A stretch of DNA of 64,000 nt from Schistocephalus solidus (GCA_017591395.1 WEDG01001459.1:248001-312000), one strand, 5' to 3'; shown: positions 33,471 to 44,469, counted from the first letter of the stretch. Numbers and translations: made by a program. Notes: generated from the sequence alone by a model not told the origin.

Positions 33471-35504
33471 GGTAAGAGGCCGCCAGGTAAGTTAATTACT
33501 ATTTTATTAAATTTGCCTGCTCACTGTTTTGATTTCAGCAACCAAATAACCGAGAAACTGGAGGACCTACATGCTCCAGCTGATAATGCTACCGTGGAGA
33601 CACGATGGGGTCAACTGCGAAATGTCATCCAGTCCACCGCCCTCGAAGTCCTCGGACGCGCACGCCGCCAACACCAGGACTGGTTCGACGACAATGACGC
33701 CGAAATCAGCAACTTACTCGCGGAGAAGAATGGACTACACAAAGCCTACATGGACCTTCGGACTGACGCCACCAAAGCAGCCTTCTTCAGATGCCGGCGC
33801 ATTGTACAGCAACGGCTGCGAGAGATGCAGGATGCCTGGATGATCCGAAAGGCTGAGGAAATCCAGGGGTATGCGGACCGCAATGAAATGAAAAACTTCT
33901 GCAAAGCCATCAAGGCCATCTACGGTCCGTATATCAAGCGGACCGCACTACTGCTCAGCTCTGACGGCACAACACTGCTGACAGAGAAATCGCAAATTCT
34001 GAAGCGCTGGGCTGAGCACTTGAGAAGTGTCCTTAATTGCTCATCAGCCATCTCCGATGCTGCCATTGACCGGCTCCCTCAAGTGGACACGAACAATGAA
34101 CTGGATCTGCCACCTTCCCTACCAGAAACCATCCGGGCCGTGCAGCAGATTTCCAGCGGTAAAGCACCGGGATCCGACGCAATCCCACCGGAAGTCTACA
34201 AGCACGGTGGGCCCCGGCTGATGGCAGAACTCAAAGCACTCTTCCAGGAAATGTGGCGCCAAGGAAAAGTTCCTTAGTATTTCAAAGACGTGACCATCGT
34301 CCATCTCTACAAACGGAAGGGGAACCGGCAACTCTGTGATAATCACAGAGGCATCTCGTTGCTCAACATCGCCGGGAAGATCTTCGCCCGTATCCTTCTC
34401 AATCGTCTGAACGGTCATCTAGGACAGGGACTGCTCTCGGAAAGCCAATATGTCTTCCGCCGACACCGCGGAACAACCGATATGATCTTCGCCGCCCGCC
34501 AGCTACAAGAGAAGTGCCAGGAGATGCGAACTCACCTTACACTACCTTCGTGGATCTAACGAAAGCCTTTGACACGGTGAATCGGGACGGACTGTGGAAA
34601 GTCATGCAGAAATTTGGTTGTCCTGAGCGGTTCACGCACATGGTGCGTCAGCTTCATGACGGGATGACGGCGCGCGTCACTGACAACGGGACGGTATCCG
34701 AAGCATTCGCAGTGACCAACGGAGTGAAGCAGGGCTGCGTACTGGCCCCCAACCTCTTCATTCTCATGTTCTCGGATATGCTGATGGACACCTACCGTGA
34801 TGAGCAGCCTGGTATCCGCATCGCCTACAGAACTGACGGGCACCTTCTCAACAGTCGGCGTATGCAGGCTTCAACGCGCGTGTCTACGACTACAGTTTAT
34901 GACTTGCTCTTCGCGGACGACTGCGCACTTAACACCGTGACGGAGGAGGACATGCAAAGGAGCATGGACCTCTTCATCGAAGGCTGCGCCGATTTCGGAT
35001 TAACAATAAGTACAGCCAAAACGGTTGTCATGCACCAGCCGCCACCCAGCGCGGAATACAATGCTCCTCGAATCAATGTCATCGGTGCTCAACTCAAAAC
35101 GTGGAAACCTTCGCTTATCTAGGAAGCACGATGTCGCGCAACACGAGAATCGATGACGAGGTTGCCCAACGGATCTCCAAAGCTAGTCAGGCCTTCGGCC
35201 GGCTGCAGGCCTCCGTGTGGAATTGCCACGGTATTCACCTGAACACCAAACTGAAGATGTACAAGGCCCTCGTTATACGACACTCCTTTACGGAGCGGAA
35301 ACCTGGACCGTCTACTCGAACCAAGCCAGGAAGCTGAATCACTTTCATCTCAGCTGCCTCCGCAGAATACTGAAGCTGAGATGGCAAGACAGGATCCCGG
35401 ACACGGAAGTCCTGGAGCGGACCGTAATCCTCAGCATCCATGCCATGCTGAGGCAAGTGCAACTGCGATGGAACGGCCACCTGGTCAGAATGGACGACGA
35501 GTGA
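33471..35504 (+). pseudogene. LINE-A reverse transcriptase
   Basis: It is open from 33369 to 34277 (302 codons through the endonuclease end and RT fingers: QISSGKAPGSDAIPPEVYKH). After a TAG at 34275 the same frame goes on with TIVHLYKRKGNRQLCDNHRG and RGISLLNIAGKIFARILLN to about 34540. A one-base shift follows, then TTFVDLTKAFDTVNRDGLWK (the first palm Asp), GVKQGCVLAPNLFILMFSDM and [12 protein letters not shown] (catalytic FADD) to 35100. Two more shifts lead to [20 protein letters not shown] and [20 protein letters not shown], the connection region. All RT catalytic residues survive; only indels and one stop break it, so it is fairly young. Confidence 0.92.
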
Positions 35505-36468
35505 CTACCCAAACGACTTTTCTACGGAGATGTCGCTACGGGTTCTCGTCGGCAGGGAGGTCAAAAATGATGCTACAAGGACACTTTGAAGAAATCGCTG
35601 AAGCAACTGCAAATCAACTCGGCGACCTGGGAGGACCTCGCCCAGGATAGACCGGCATGGAGAAGATCAGTGAAGACTGGTTCAGAAATCTATGAGGCCA
35701 ACCGGATCACCGCCGCCAAGGCCAAAAGAGTGGCACGAAATTCACCAGCGCCCCGGACCAACACCGCCAATGCCCAGGCCCTGCCAACATGCCCCCGCTG
35801 TCAACGCATCTTTCCGCGCGCGAATCGGCCTGGTTGGACATCTTTGGATGCAATGCACCAACAATCCGACAATTCCAATTTCTACGTCAAATTCTGCCAA
35901 ACCTCCTTCTGACTCCCCCACCCTCACTCCTGGCATCAATTCCATTACTCACACCACCATAGAGACCAGATCCATCCACTCATCGCCTGTTACCCCCACC
36001 ACTGCAACCACCACCGCCTTCACTACCACCACCACCACCACCACCATCAGCGATGGGGAATCTCTCCTAAGCTGTACTCAATGCGACCGCGCATTCACCT
36101 CACGCATAGGCCTGGTCGGTCACTTGCGAATACATCGTACAGAGACCGGTGAGCCAGTGCCTGGAACACCATCACACGGCAGAGATCGTCGCCTTCACTG
36201 CCCTCACTGTCCTCGCGCATTCACTCACCGCATGGGCCTATCCAGTCACATGCGCATCCATGACAGTGGAATTCACCACTATGCCGACAACACCGATACA
36301 CCATGCACACCCTCCGCTCCTGCCATTCTTAGCACCCCTGCCACCCCCACTACCATGAATGACATCCCCCCAGCCTCTACCGATTTCTCCTGCCCACACT
36401 GCACCCGCAACTTCAACTCACGCATCGGCCTGGTCGGTCAGGTTACTACACACCTCAGTCTATTGTAA
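35505..36468 (+). pseudogene. LINE-A C-terminal domain with C2H2 fingers
   Basis: 35586-35800: KKSLKQLQINSATWEDLAQD, a basic linker. Finger 1 at about 35789-35853 reads CPRCQRIF then, after a frame shift, RIGLVGHLWMQC (CCHC-like). A Ser/Thr/Pro linker with an (ACC)n-coded poly-Thr run (36019-36048) follows. Finger 2 is CTQCDRAFTSRIGLVGHLRIH-like at 36073 (intact spacing C-x2-C-x12-H-x3-H). Finger 3 is the CPHCPRAFTHRMGLSSHMRIH type at 36199. Finger 4, CPHCTRNFNSRIGLVGQVTTH type at 36391, has Gln for the first His. The frame ends at 36468 (TAA). Fingers 2 and 3 are followed by TETGEPVPGTP-like spacers. The role in the element is unknown; nucleic-acid binding is inferred from the fold. Confidence 0.85.
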
Positions 36469-36808
36469 AGATACATACTCCGAGGTCGTTTTACATTTAG
36501 GGAGTAAGCACCCAATATCTCAAAAGCAGTTATGTTTACAGCTTTCTAAGTGGAGCATAAACTCACTGTTCCGATAAAGAAACAAATCGAACAGAAATGA
36601 AATACCTCTTCAACTTATTTTCCAAAATGTATATCATCCTGGCTTTGTACGTCGATGCATGTGACGACAGCAGTTTGAAGAAAAAAGTATTTCCAGAGGT
36701 ACGACCACCAAGGCGTCAAAAACAACACACTGACAGACCCTCCCGTATGTAAAGAATGTATCTGAGCTCATCGAAAGACAGCTCAATAAACACCATATAA
36801 AAAGAACG

Positions 36809-37140
36809 CACAAACCTTTAACAACTTTGCGAACCCAGCTTGTACACTCTTAGGACAGGTTTGGCTATTTCAATAGAAAGAAGCCGTCTACAAAATACTG
36901 TGTACCAGTTGTGATGCAGTCTATTGTGGCCAAACCGGGAAGTCTCTATCCACCTGTTTATATAAACGTCAGTTAGCGGTGAGGAGACGAGACCTCTCTG
37001 TTGCTGCAGATGGGGTATTAATTCAAACGGGAATAGACGCACACCGATCTATTGGCTTCCTGAAGCAAACAAGCTTCGTATGGGTGGCAAAGGTCATGAA
37101 CAGGCAACCAATTACCAGGCCAAAGTCGGCCGAGTTATAA
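36809..37140 (+). pseudogene. Penelope-like element, lineage iii: linker and GIY-YIG endonuclease
   Basis: 36809-36865 gives HKPLTTLRTQLVHS-stop-DRFG, a PLE linker. After a two-base shift, 36886-37140 is an 84-codon frame: VYKILCTSCDAVYCGQTGKS (GIY as VYK, YIG as YCG, with CxxC between), LSTCLYKRQLAVRRRDL, then HRSIGFLKQTSFVWVAKVMN. It stops at 37138. The second half is out of register with the lineage iii consensus (AxxxDHRFNxDKTEVVA), showing further indels. The upstream RT is absent. Confidence 0.8.
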
Positions 37141-37385
37141 TTGCGGAGAGGAGAGACGACAGAAAATATGAGTAGATTGATACGGTCTGATGCAATCGCA
37201 GGGGCAACGGAGTTTGATACGGTGCCAGTTCGTAGGAGAATCCTTTCAGCCCCAACCGGAAGAGCCTTTGAAAGAAACTCTGTCGTTGCGTGACTGAGAC
37301 CCAGCTCGCACATTTGAGCCTCTCTAGAGCACCCATAATTCTTTATCTGGCGACCCAACAGCCACGCTAGCATTCACTCCATGTT
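37141..37385 (+). repeat. PLE lineage iii 3' flank
   Basis: It shares GAGAGACGACAGAAAATATGAGTAGATTGATACGG-like sequence with 9.72-9.77 kb. The minus-strand open frame here (QTVSIYSYFLSSLLSAI) has a counterpart QTVSIYPKLLSSLLSAM at 9.7 kb, but this is the complement of a conserved 3' region, not evidence of a gene. Confidence 0.5.
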
Positions 37386-37389
37386 TGTG

Positions 37390-38500
37390 GAACTAAAGCT
37401 CATCTGCTCCCCCTTGCTAATCGAGGAGCAATGTTTTGCTTTGGCCCAGAAAAACCGGAAACTCAGTTATTAGGGAAGGATTTATGCGTAACACTCGGAG
37501 TTTTACAGATGTGGCGAATGTCAGGGTTGGTTTACACTCAAAATATATAAAGCAGGACTATACGAGAATCGGCGTCTTCTGACGGACCATATCGCGAGTT
37601 TATTCCTTAAAACAACCAGGAAATTGTTCACGGGACTAATGCTGGTCAGACGACAGTGCGGCGCAAGTATGGGGTAAACTTAAAAAGAAGCAAAATAGCA
37701 GCCTTTAGCCAGGAACAAACATTTTCCTTCCTTTCTCTTACACGAATCTTCGCTACAGTCACTCAGCCATAACTGGCTTAGCAGCTCCTAGCTGCCAGGT
37801 TTGCTGATGAACGAAAGCCGAAGGAAGGGATTTAAGTACTCGAATTCTGCCTGTGCACTGCACCCAGTTGTCAGTCACCTTGTTGCTGTCACGTAAACTG
37901 AGGGGGAGAAGGCCGGACTTGCAGATGTCCAACTAATAAACACGTCTTGTCTGGCCTCTACGACCGACGTCTAGCAGCAGGCCAGTAGAGAACGGAGAGC
38001 AGTTGATTGAGAGGGAGTTATTTACTTGGCCAAAGGGGAACACAGTCTGTAAAACGAGGTTGTTGACTGCAACTTTTTATGTACTCGAGAATACAGGAAG
38101 GGTGGAGAAGAACGGAGTGACAGGATGTCTGTAGCTGCGTGGCCGGCTTCGTTGGCTCCGCCCACACTCCCTTGGTGTCCCAATTTAACGCCGTCCCTCC
38201 GCTCCCCCCCAATAGTGTTGTCCACCAATACGACTCTTCGGTCTTCAGTCTAGACCAGCATAAATTGATCATGTCAGAGAAGACCAGAGGGTAGGCAGGC
38301 CCTTTTCCAGAGGAATTTGTGATTTGCGGGAGAAGAGTGTGGAATCGGTGTTTCTGGAAACGCGTGCACTCTTTGAAAGGTTAGAATTAGTTCCGAAAAG
38401 TGGGACGTCGCTCAGAACGTCATCACCCCTTGAGTGGGGGGCGAAGATTTGTCTAAGCAATCGGCCAGACTAATAAATTACTAAAACAGATGCGATGCAA
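37390..38500. other. no recognised gene
   Basis: Moderately GC-rich, with a 84-codon minus-strand frame at 38018-38272 of unknown nature. An AATAAAC near 37933 could be a polyadenylation signal of an unrecognised element. Confidence 0.35.
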
Positions 38501-38507
38501 AAGGAGT

Positions 38508-38725
38508 GCCGACAGGGACAAGGGAGAATGGAATAGTCATTTCTGCTATGTAGCCATCTTCAGTCAGGTATACCCCATTTACAGGTTTGGTCAATGTGGG
38601 ATTTTAAATCGGACTGCTTGGTAAGTGAAATATTTCTCCGTTGTTCCACCGACTGCTTGTTAGGGCTCTGGACTTTGCTCCAAGGCGCAACAGGGTGGAC
38701 ATGTTCCCTTACCTGATGCGTGACT
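38508..38725. mobile_element. SINE-A inverted-half chimera S6
   Basis: The left part (GACAGGGACAAGGGAGAATGG, GTAGCCATCTTCAGTCAGG) is the SINE-A body in minus orientation. The right part (GGGCTCTGGACTTTGCTCCAAGGCGCAAC) is the SINE-A 3' part in plus orientation. The same arrangement is found at 44.24 and 55.56 kb. Confidence 0.6.
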
Positions 38726-38841
38726 AATCATTCCACTGTGACTGAAATAACTGCTTATCAAGGTATATTTTCTAAGAAAACGAAACTCTTCGAAAAATAT
38801 GCCCTACCACTACTGATGCTGCTACTACAACTACTAATAAG

Positions 38842-38990
<149 letters not shown>

Positions 38991-39297
38991 TTCTACTACT
39001 AATATTACTATTACTAAAAATAGTGAAACTTGGAAAGGAAAACACACTCCTTGGAAGACAGTACCATGACCGTTTTTTGGCTGTGAATAGTTAAAAAAAA
39101 CCATATTGAAGATATGAGCATCTGTCTCGTGTAAATAAAATTCTCGTCTTCGCATTCCTTGTGTAAAGATATCTGTCATTCTCGGGTTAAAAAACGACAA
39201 GAGCATCTCAAGAATTACAACTTGAACGTCAAGGAAAATTGCAGTAGTTAGAACACAAATTAATTATTTTATTGGAGGTTTGGACTCAATATCTTTT

Positions 39298-39425
39298 AGT
39301 AGAACAAGAAGCAGTATTAGTAGAAGTAATATTAGTAGAAGTAGTCGTAGTAATATTAGTAGTAGTCGTAGTACTAGTATTATTATTATTATTAGTAGTA
39401 GTAGTAGTAGTAGCAGTAGTAGTAA
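39298..39425. repeat. (TAG/TAT)n degenerate microsatellite
   Basis: AGTAGTAGTA units mixed with TATTAG and GTCGTAG. Roughly the complement type of the (CTA)n tract 400 bp to the left, giving a potential long imperfect inverted pairing. Confidence 0.9.
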
Positions 39426-39529
39426 GAAATCATTACCCGACAGGCACATAATCTCATCAAAAATCGTAGAGAGTTGGCAAATTTTGGCTTATTTGCAGTC
39501 GTCAGACACACACAGTTCGTGACTAGTCA

Positions 39530-41960
39530 CGAAGCACCTCGTATCAGTTGGAAACCAGCTCATATTTATCTATCGAACTCCCAGTTAAGAATGCAAGAAT
39601 GGTTGAATAAAAACGCGAAATAAATAGTAAAACTAATGGTACGTTGTTTGGACCTGTCAGTTTCTTTGTAGAAAATCAGAACTGCCGAGAACAACAGTAA
39701 TCGTGTCACATCAGTAAATTAAGCCGTAGAAGTACGTAAAGCCTGCTCATGCATGTAACTGAGTAAATAAAAGAACAGTAGTAGAACAATGTCTGAAAAT
39801 AGTCCTTTCATGCAGTTTGCACGTCAATACCCACCGTGGATCAGCAGCAAATGAAGTATGGAAGTTCGCGAACAACCTACACTTTGAATATGAACTAGTC
39901 TGGTCGGAGTATTTTTCTGGTTCCAAAGGCTCTTCTATCTAAGTGTGCGGAACATTCTTTAAGTTAACACATTAGCGAAAATAAGAAACAAGTGAGCCAG
40001 GGCTCTCCAAATAATAAAAACTTGCCCTGACAAGTAATTCAAAATAAGAAGAAAACTTTTAATTAACAGAGGCTACGGAAGTAGGCTACTCGCCTGAGCA
40101 GAAAACATGCATAATCGGGTTGAATGGGACCAACTGTTACGCGAATTCTAGGCGTGTGTTCTGCCTTCAGAACTAAGGGAGTGGGATTGCCGGTTATTGC
40201 AATACTCTGTGTTCCAAAGGGTTGTGTAGTCGGTCTATATACAGTGTCTGCTATAATGTAAAATTTATAGTAAAAACCCGAATTTTATTGAAGCTGCAAG
40301 ATTCCCTGGGGATGTATTCTACCTCTTGTCCCTTGACGCATACCTTTGCCACTGAAAAGCTATTAAATTGCTTTAAACAGGGGAGTATGGTTCTTTATAT
40401 TCTCGGAGAGTGCAGCAGAGTAGACCGCGTCTAATAGCTCAGCTCTTTGATCTGCAGGTCCGTCACTTGTAAGGCGCGAGGTCCCACAGTTTTACTTACG
40501 ATGGGCTTTCTCCTATTCGAAGGATCAGTGCGTGAATTCTTCTAGGTTGACTAGAAAACAGTATAGAGCATAACACGATATTTTCTGGCCTTATATAAGC
40601 CTTAAATGCGGCGTGGGTGCCGAATTATAAGTATTTTGCTCTTTCCAGATTTATACCACTCTCGCTATCTTAGCTTTTTCAGATGTTTACTTTTGACGGC
40701 ACGCGGACGTCCTCCATGGTTTTTCAGAACTAATATGCAGAGTAATATAGTGAAATTAATTGCACATATATTACACTAAAAGTAGCCTGCTGGTTCAGTG
40801 CTTGGATGATATTTCCTTCTGTTTAGAATTTTAAGGGATGAGAGTAAAATTGTATACTTTTTTAATGAAAAAATAGAAAGTTTAAAGAAAAGGGCAGTGA
40901 ATGCGAGTCTTCATTTTCCTCAAACAGTGTGCATATTATCGGTGCTATGATGATGCCGTCAGTTAACGCGAACGGACAACAAATCCAATTTTTTATGAAG
41001 GCAAAATTGCAAGGTTCCTGCACGAAAAAGAAAAAAATCCTTGCATGAATTGAGAGGGATCAATGAGGGTGTAGTTTAAAAATCGTGGATATCAAGGATG
41101 CCAGAAGTAACCTTTTTCATCTTTATTTCCAACTTGTCAAACATGCGGAAGTAAGCACAGACTCCGCAAATTCCAAACTGTTAGCATATGAATGAGTATG
41201 ATGACTGAATACTCTAGTACTATTAAGTTTATGGATAATAAAACAGGTGTATTGCCTATTATTATGCTTACGTATTGGAAAATTTATTTACGAACATTTT
41301 GAGTTATAAACGGCTGTTCGGAAAGTAACTCTTTGGTAAGTAGGAGAGTGTCTGTAAATCGGAGTAATGCAGCTTAAGTGAACAGATCAGATTAGGCGAT
41401 TTTCAAGTAGACGGTTTAATGAGCGATTCAAAATGGTCTGAGAAATTTGTAGATATTTTCTGCCAAATTCTCAAATTTGTCAATCCGAGGATATTTAAAA
41501 ACGTGTCGAAGCTACTAGGGCAACACCCGAGGCGGGCAACCGGAGCTATCTACCTTTTTCAGGACTTATTCTGCACCCCTAGTGACTTGGCCAAATTCAG
41601 ACGAGAGGCTGCTCCGACCGGCGGTTTTAATCGCGTAGTAGAGAGGGGCTGACATAACGAGTGTCCCCTCGGCCGTGGGATTATTGTTGATGAAAGCCGA
41701 TTAAGCAGGAGAGGACTGCGTTTTGGTCGATCTATCACAGGTTTGCCGGTCTACAAATAAACAAGGGCCACGGCTCGAAGGTAAGCAAAGACGACTTTTA
41801 TTTGGGAAGGCAGCCAGCTGTGATTATGGGGGGGGGAGGGGTGAAAAGGCGGACGGGCGGGTGGGGTGGGGAGCAAGACATGACTGAAGTTTACATAAAC
41901 AGTGGCCCTCTATTCATTGCCCCCTGTCTAGCTTACCAGTCCCAGATGGTTTGTTAGCCA
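39530..41960. other. AT-rich, no recognised gene
   Basis: Short frames only. A G-rich patch (G9 and GGGTGGGGTGGGG) lies at 41827-41870. No family member recognised. Confidence 0.45.
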
Positions 41961-41967
41961 AGAGAGC

Positions 41968-42345
41968 GAGAGAGAGTTACGCTTTATTTTGAAATTAAAA
42001 TTCCAAAACTTTCAGCAAAAAATGTCCTCCATTCACCGTGAATAAGGTTGGGAACACAAGCCCACACAAAACCGGAAGATCACAAACAAGTGGCCGACGA
42101 ATGCACATATTAACCTCATGAAGAATCATTCTGGAATGCGTCTCAAAATATCGACCAAATTGGACTTTTTTCAAAACTGTGCCAGCGTCGTGCGCCGATG
42201 ACCTCATTTTTGTTGTTCAAAAAAACAAATAAGGTTAAGAATCGGTATAAAATGGGTCAAATAGGCTAACCGACATAGATATAAGAAATTTCACATGCGA
42301 ATGGAGAGCGGAAAAGATGGCGGCTCAATTTCAAAAGCCCGCCAG
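41968..42345 (-). mobile_element. R67 repeat, copy 2
   Basis: It aligns with copy 1 throughout: GAAATTAAAATTCCAAAACT, GTCCTCCATTCACC, ATGAAGAATCAT, GATGACCTCATT and, outside the ORF, AATAGGCTAACCGACATAGA and GGCTCAATTTCAAAAGCCC. On the minus strand it ends in AATAAAGCGTAACTCTCTCTCGCTC. Confidence 0.8.
41995..42207 (-). CDS. conserved short ORF of repeat R67, 70 codons
   Basis: MRSSAHDAGTVLKKVQFGRY, then FETHSRMILHEV and PLVCDLPVLCGL; the end (VNGGHFLLKVLEF) overlaps the conserved 3' part. Same start as the copies at 24004 and 43899. No recognised domain; function unknown. Confidence 0.35.
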   Translation of the reverse strand: MRSSAHDAGTVLKKVQFGRYFETHSRMILHEVNMCIRRPLVCDLPVLCGLVFPTLFTVNGGHFLLKVLEF

Positions 42346-42349
42346 TGAG

Positions 42350-42740
42350 CCACAGGGAAATAAGGACGGCTTTGGCGTGCTTTGCGTCGCACAGGGAGAA
42401 ACTTGCATTTCAAAACCTTTAATCCTGGCAGGTTCCAATGGGAAAACTAAGCGAAAATGATAGAAAAAGGCATTTGCGAACGGGGACAGATAGGATATCA
42501 ACTCTCTACTGCCGGTTTCTCAGCCTGCACGAACCAGACTTCACACACTAGGATACCAGGCTGATGAGGGCTGCCGCGTGGTAGCATCGGGAAGATGCAG
42601 GGGTTTATTCTGTACAGAACAACACCTGCTGCTCTCTCAGACAAGTATGACCACCGGCGGGGTTACGGAGTGTGTTCTGAAATTAAAGTCAAGCCTAAGA
42701 TTGTGTTATGGGTGGCCTACTGGTTTTATAAGTAGATAGG
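42350..42740. other. no recognised gene
   Basis: Between R67 copy 2 and the PLE frame. Possibly the PLE 3' untranslated region, but no family match confirms it. Confidence 0.3.
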
Positions 42741-42742
42741 AT

Positions 42743-43588
42743 CTACATGAAGAGCCCACGTTTGCTCTTGATAATTTCTCTTCGGTTGATATTAATATCT
42801 GGATAATTTAAAGATGTGGTAAGTGAAAAATCCTGTCGAAGCTGGGGCATTGCGGGGAGAAACAAAATTACAGTTAATGGAATCTGATAAGCGTCAGGGG
42901 ATGCTGGGCACCGGGAAAGTTGTGGGCAGCTGGTTGGTGGCTTTGGGCCATGGCAGTTGCAGGGCTTGTATGCATTTCTGTGTGCAGAGGGCTGGTTTGC
43001 GTAACCTGTTTGCAGCCACCTCCGCCGTGGGAATAGATACAATCCAAATAGTCTTGGATGGCTGGACGGAACCTGGTAAATCTCCCAAAAGGCCTCTCTG
43101 GCCTCGCCAATTTGAGTTACGATAGAGCTGTTCAAGTTCTTTATTTCGCCATTCCTAACCATGTTGCAGCCTGTCAACTCATTCTTTTGGATACACGACG
43201 GCTCACACTTCCTAGATATTCTACCCACTGGAGCAGGTAGAGTAAATACCCACTGAGGTGGCCTGGGTTCGCAATTTGACCTTACCTTCTCGTTGCAGTG
43301 TATAGTCGAGAAGAACAATGTGCGGGAAAGATTTGTGATAGAGCTTGACCTAAGTGCCATCCTAAAATGTTTACTGGCGGCTTCCCTTGAAAAAGAACCC
43401 TGGTGAATGACCTTCGCCTTCCTGCCACTGTCATAGGGGCTTCGGTGTTCTTTCGGTTTTGTTCTTAGGAATGCGTTATTCAGAATAACTGTTCTAGCGA
43501 AAGACGCCTTCGACAAGCTTAAGTCGAGCAGGTCTTTCTCACTACTTATTACCAAACAGCGCACCAAAGTACGTTTCATGTTTAGCAA
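42743..43588 (-). pseudogene. Penelope-like element, lineage ii: post-RT and GIY-YIG region, open but diverged
   Basis: A single 281-codon frame. Residues about 35-95 (AKVIHQGSFSREAASKHFRM, then ITNLSRTLFFSTIHCNE) resemble the region between RT and endonuclease in PLEs. Residues about 110-200 align with the lineage ii GIY-YIG frame at 58.7 kb: MVRNGEIKNLNSSIV versus LGKGPIKIINSSLL, EAREAFWEIYQVPSSH versus EAREALRMIYKVPSSY, then LQTGYANQPSAHRNAYKP versus LQSGYANRSCAPKGTLHR. The GIY and YIG positions themselves (VFTLPAPVGRISR) are altered, so nuclease activity is unlikely despite the open frame. No RT palm is seen upstream. It is bracketed by inverted R67 copies. Confidence 0.7.
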
Positions 43589-43744
43589 GATGAAATTGCA
43601 AAATTGATTTCATGCCCAGACCACGTCTTCTTTCGGTAGAGACACACGGTAAAAATAAGGCTCGCATTGGCAACTTCCGTCACGAATTTGCAGATGGCAA
43701 GCGCACACGTGCGCATAATTCTAAGACGGGCAAATATTCCGTGT

Positions 43745-44153
43745 CCTAACCCTAACGACAGTTCGACATTTTGAAAATAAGCCGCCATATTTTTCTGCAC
43801 TCCCTTCTCATGTAAATTTTCTTATAGGTACATGGGTTGGCCTATTTCGCCAATTATATAAAGATTGTTAACCCTCCTTGGTTGTTCGAACTATAATAAT
43901 GCGGTCAGCAGCGCACGGCGCTGTCACTATTTTGAATGAAGTCCAATTTGATCTACATTTTGCGACTTATTCAAGAACGATCCTTCACGATATCGATAGT
44001 TATAGTCTTCGACCATTCCATTGTGATCTTCCGGTGTTATGTGGTTTGTATGACAAATCTTATTCACGGTGAATGGAAGACATTTTTGCTGAAAATTTTG
44101 GAATTATACTTTCAAAATAAAGCGCACCTCTCACTCTCTCTCTCTCTCTCTCT
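43745..44153 (+). mobile_element. R67 repeat, copy 3, ending in (CT)n(AT)n
   Basis: Inverse of copies 1 and 2. It starts with AAGCCGCCATATTTTTCTGC, passes GGCCTATTTCGCCAATTAT and the short ORF, then ATTCACGGTGAATGGAAGAC and TTTGGAATTATACTTTCAAA, and ends AATAAAGCGCACCTCTCACTCTCT. The CT tail continues into a (CT)n(AT)n microsatellite, showing that the retroposed tail seeded the microsatellite. Confidence 0.8.
43899..44072 (+). CDS. conserved short ORF of repeat R67, 58 codons
   Basis: MRSAAHGAVTILNEVQFDLH, then FATYSRTILHDIDS and PFHCDLPVLCGL. The frame extends upstream to an ATG at 43878, but the homologous start in the other two copies is 43899. The C-terminal end differs after LCGL through an indel. 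Confidence 0.35.
   Translation: MRSAAHGAVTILNEVQFDLHFATYSRTILHDIDSYSLRPFHCDLPVLCGLYDKSYSR

Positions 44154-44234
<81 letters not shown>
44130..44234. repeat. (CT)n(AT)n compound microsatellite
   Basis: About 12 CT followed by about 40 AT units. The AT tract is self-complementary and likely to extrude. Confidence 0.97.
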
Positions 44235-44237
<3 letters not shown>

Positions 44238-44238
<1 letters not shown>

Positions 44239-44455
44239 ATGATATTACCGACAAAGACAAGGGAGACTGGAATGGCCATTTTTGGCTTATTAGCCATCAT
44301 CAGCCAGCCATACCCAACCCCAGGCGCTGCGGCGCCCGAGGCTCCAACTCGCGAACTCGCTGCTCTGTGGCTGCTGGCGGGGCTCTAGAGTTAACCCCAA
44401 GGCACAACGGGACGAGTGAGTCCTGTAACTGATCGGTGAGCACCAAAATACCATT
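44238..44455. mobile_element. SINE-A inverted-half chimera S7
   Basis: 44238-44355 is the minus-strand body and B box (ACAAAGACAAGGGAGACTGG, CATCATCAGCCAGCCATACC, CCCGAGGCTCCAACTCG). From 44358 the plus-strand 3' part follows (TGTGGCTGCTGGCGGGGCTC, AAGGCACAACGGGACGAGTG, GATCGGTGAGCACC). Confidence 0.75.
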
Positions 44456-44469
44456 ATCTGTATATATAG

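Larger units (their letters stand above)
32560..36475 (+). mobile_element. LINE-A: best preserved non-LTR retrotransposon
   Basis: From left to right: leader module, C-terminal half of the APE endonuclease, linker, full RT with FADD, thumb/connection, first zinc finger, proline/threonine-rich linker, and three further C2H2-like fingers. It is interrupted by a TGA at 33198, a TAG at 34275 and frame shifts near 34540, 35090, 35240 and 35815. Overall it is about 3.9 kb. It has the gene order of LINE-B. The clade (RTE-, CR1- or Jockey-related) cannot be fixed by eye. Confidence 0.9.

Noticed and set aside
37023..37373. 116-codon minus-strand frame with similarity to a frame at 9624-9905
   Set aside because: Antisense of the PLE lineage iii 3' region shared by both loci; the similarity is at repeat level.
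40430..40500. Possible tRNA (AATAGCTCAG ... GCGCGAGGTCCC)
   Set aside because: No acceptor stem and no B box with GGTTCGA could be found.
42550..42600. Possible hammerhead (GGCTGATGAGGGCTGCC) on the plus strand
   Set aside because: It has CTGATGA but no GAAAC at a suitable distance and no stem II.
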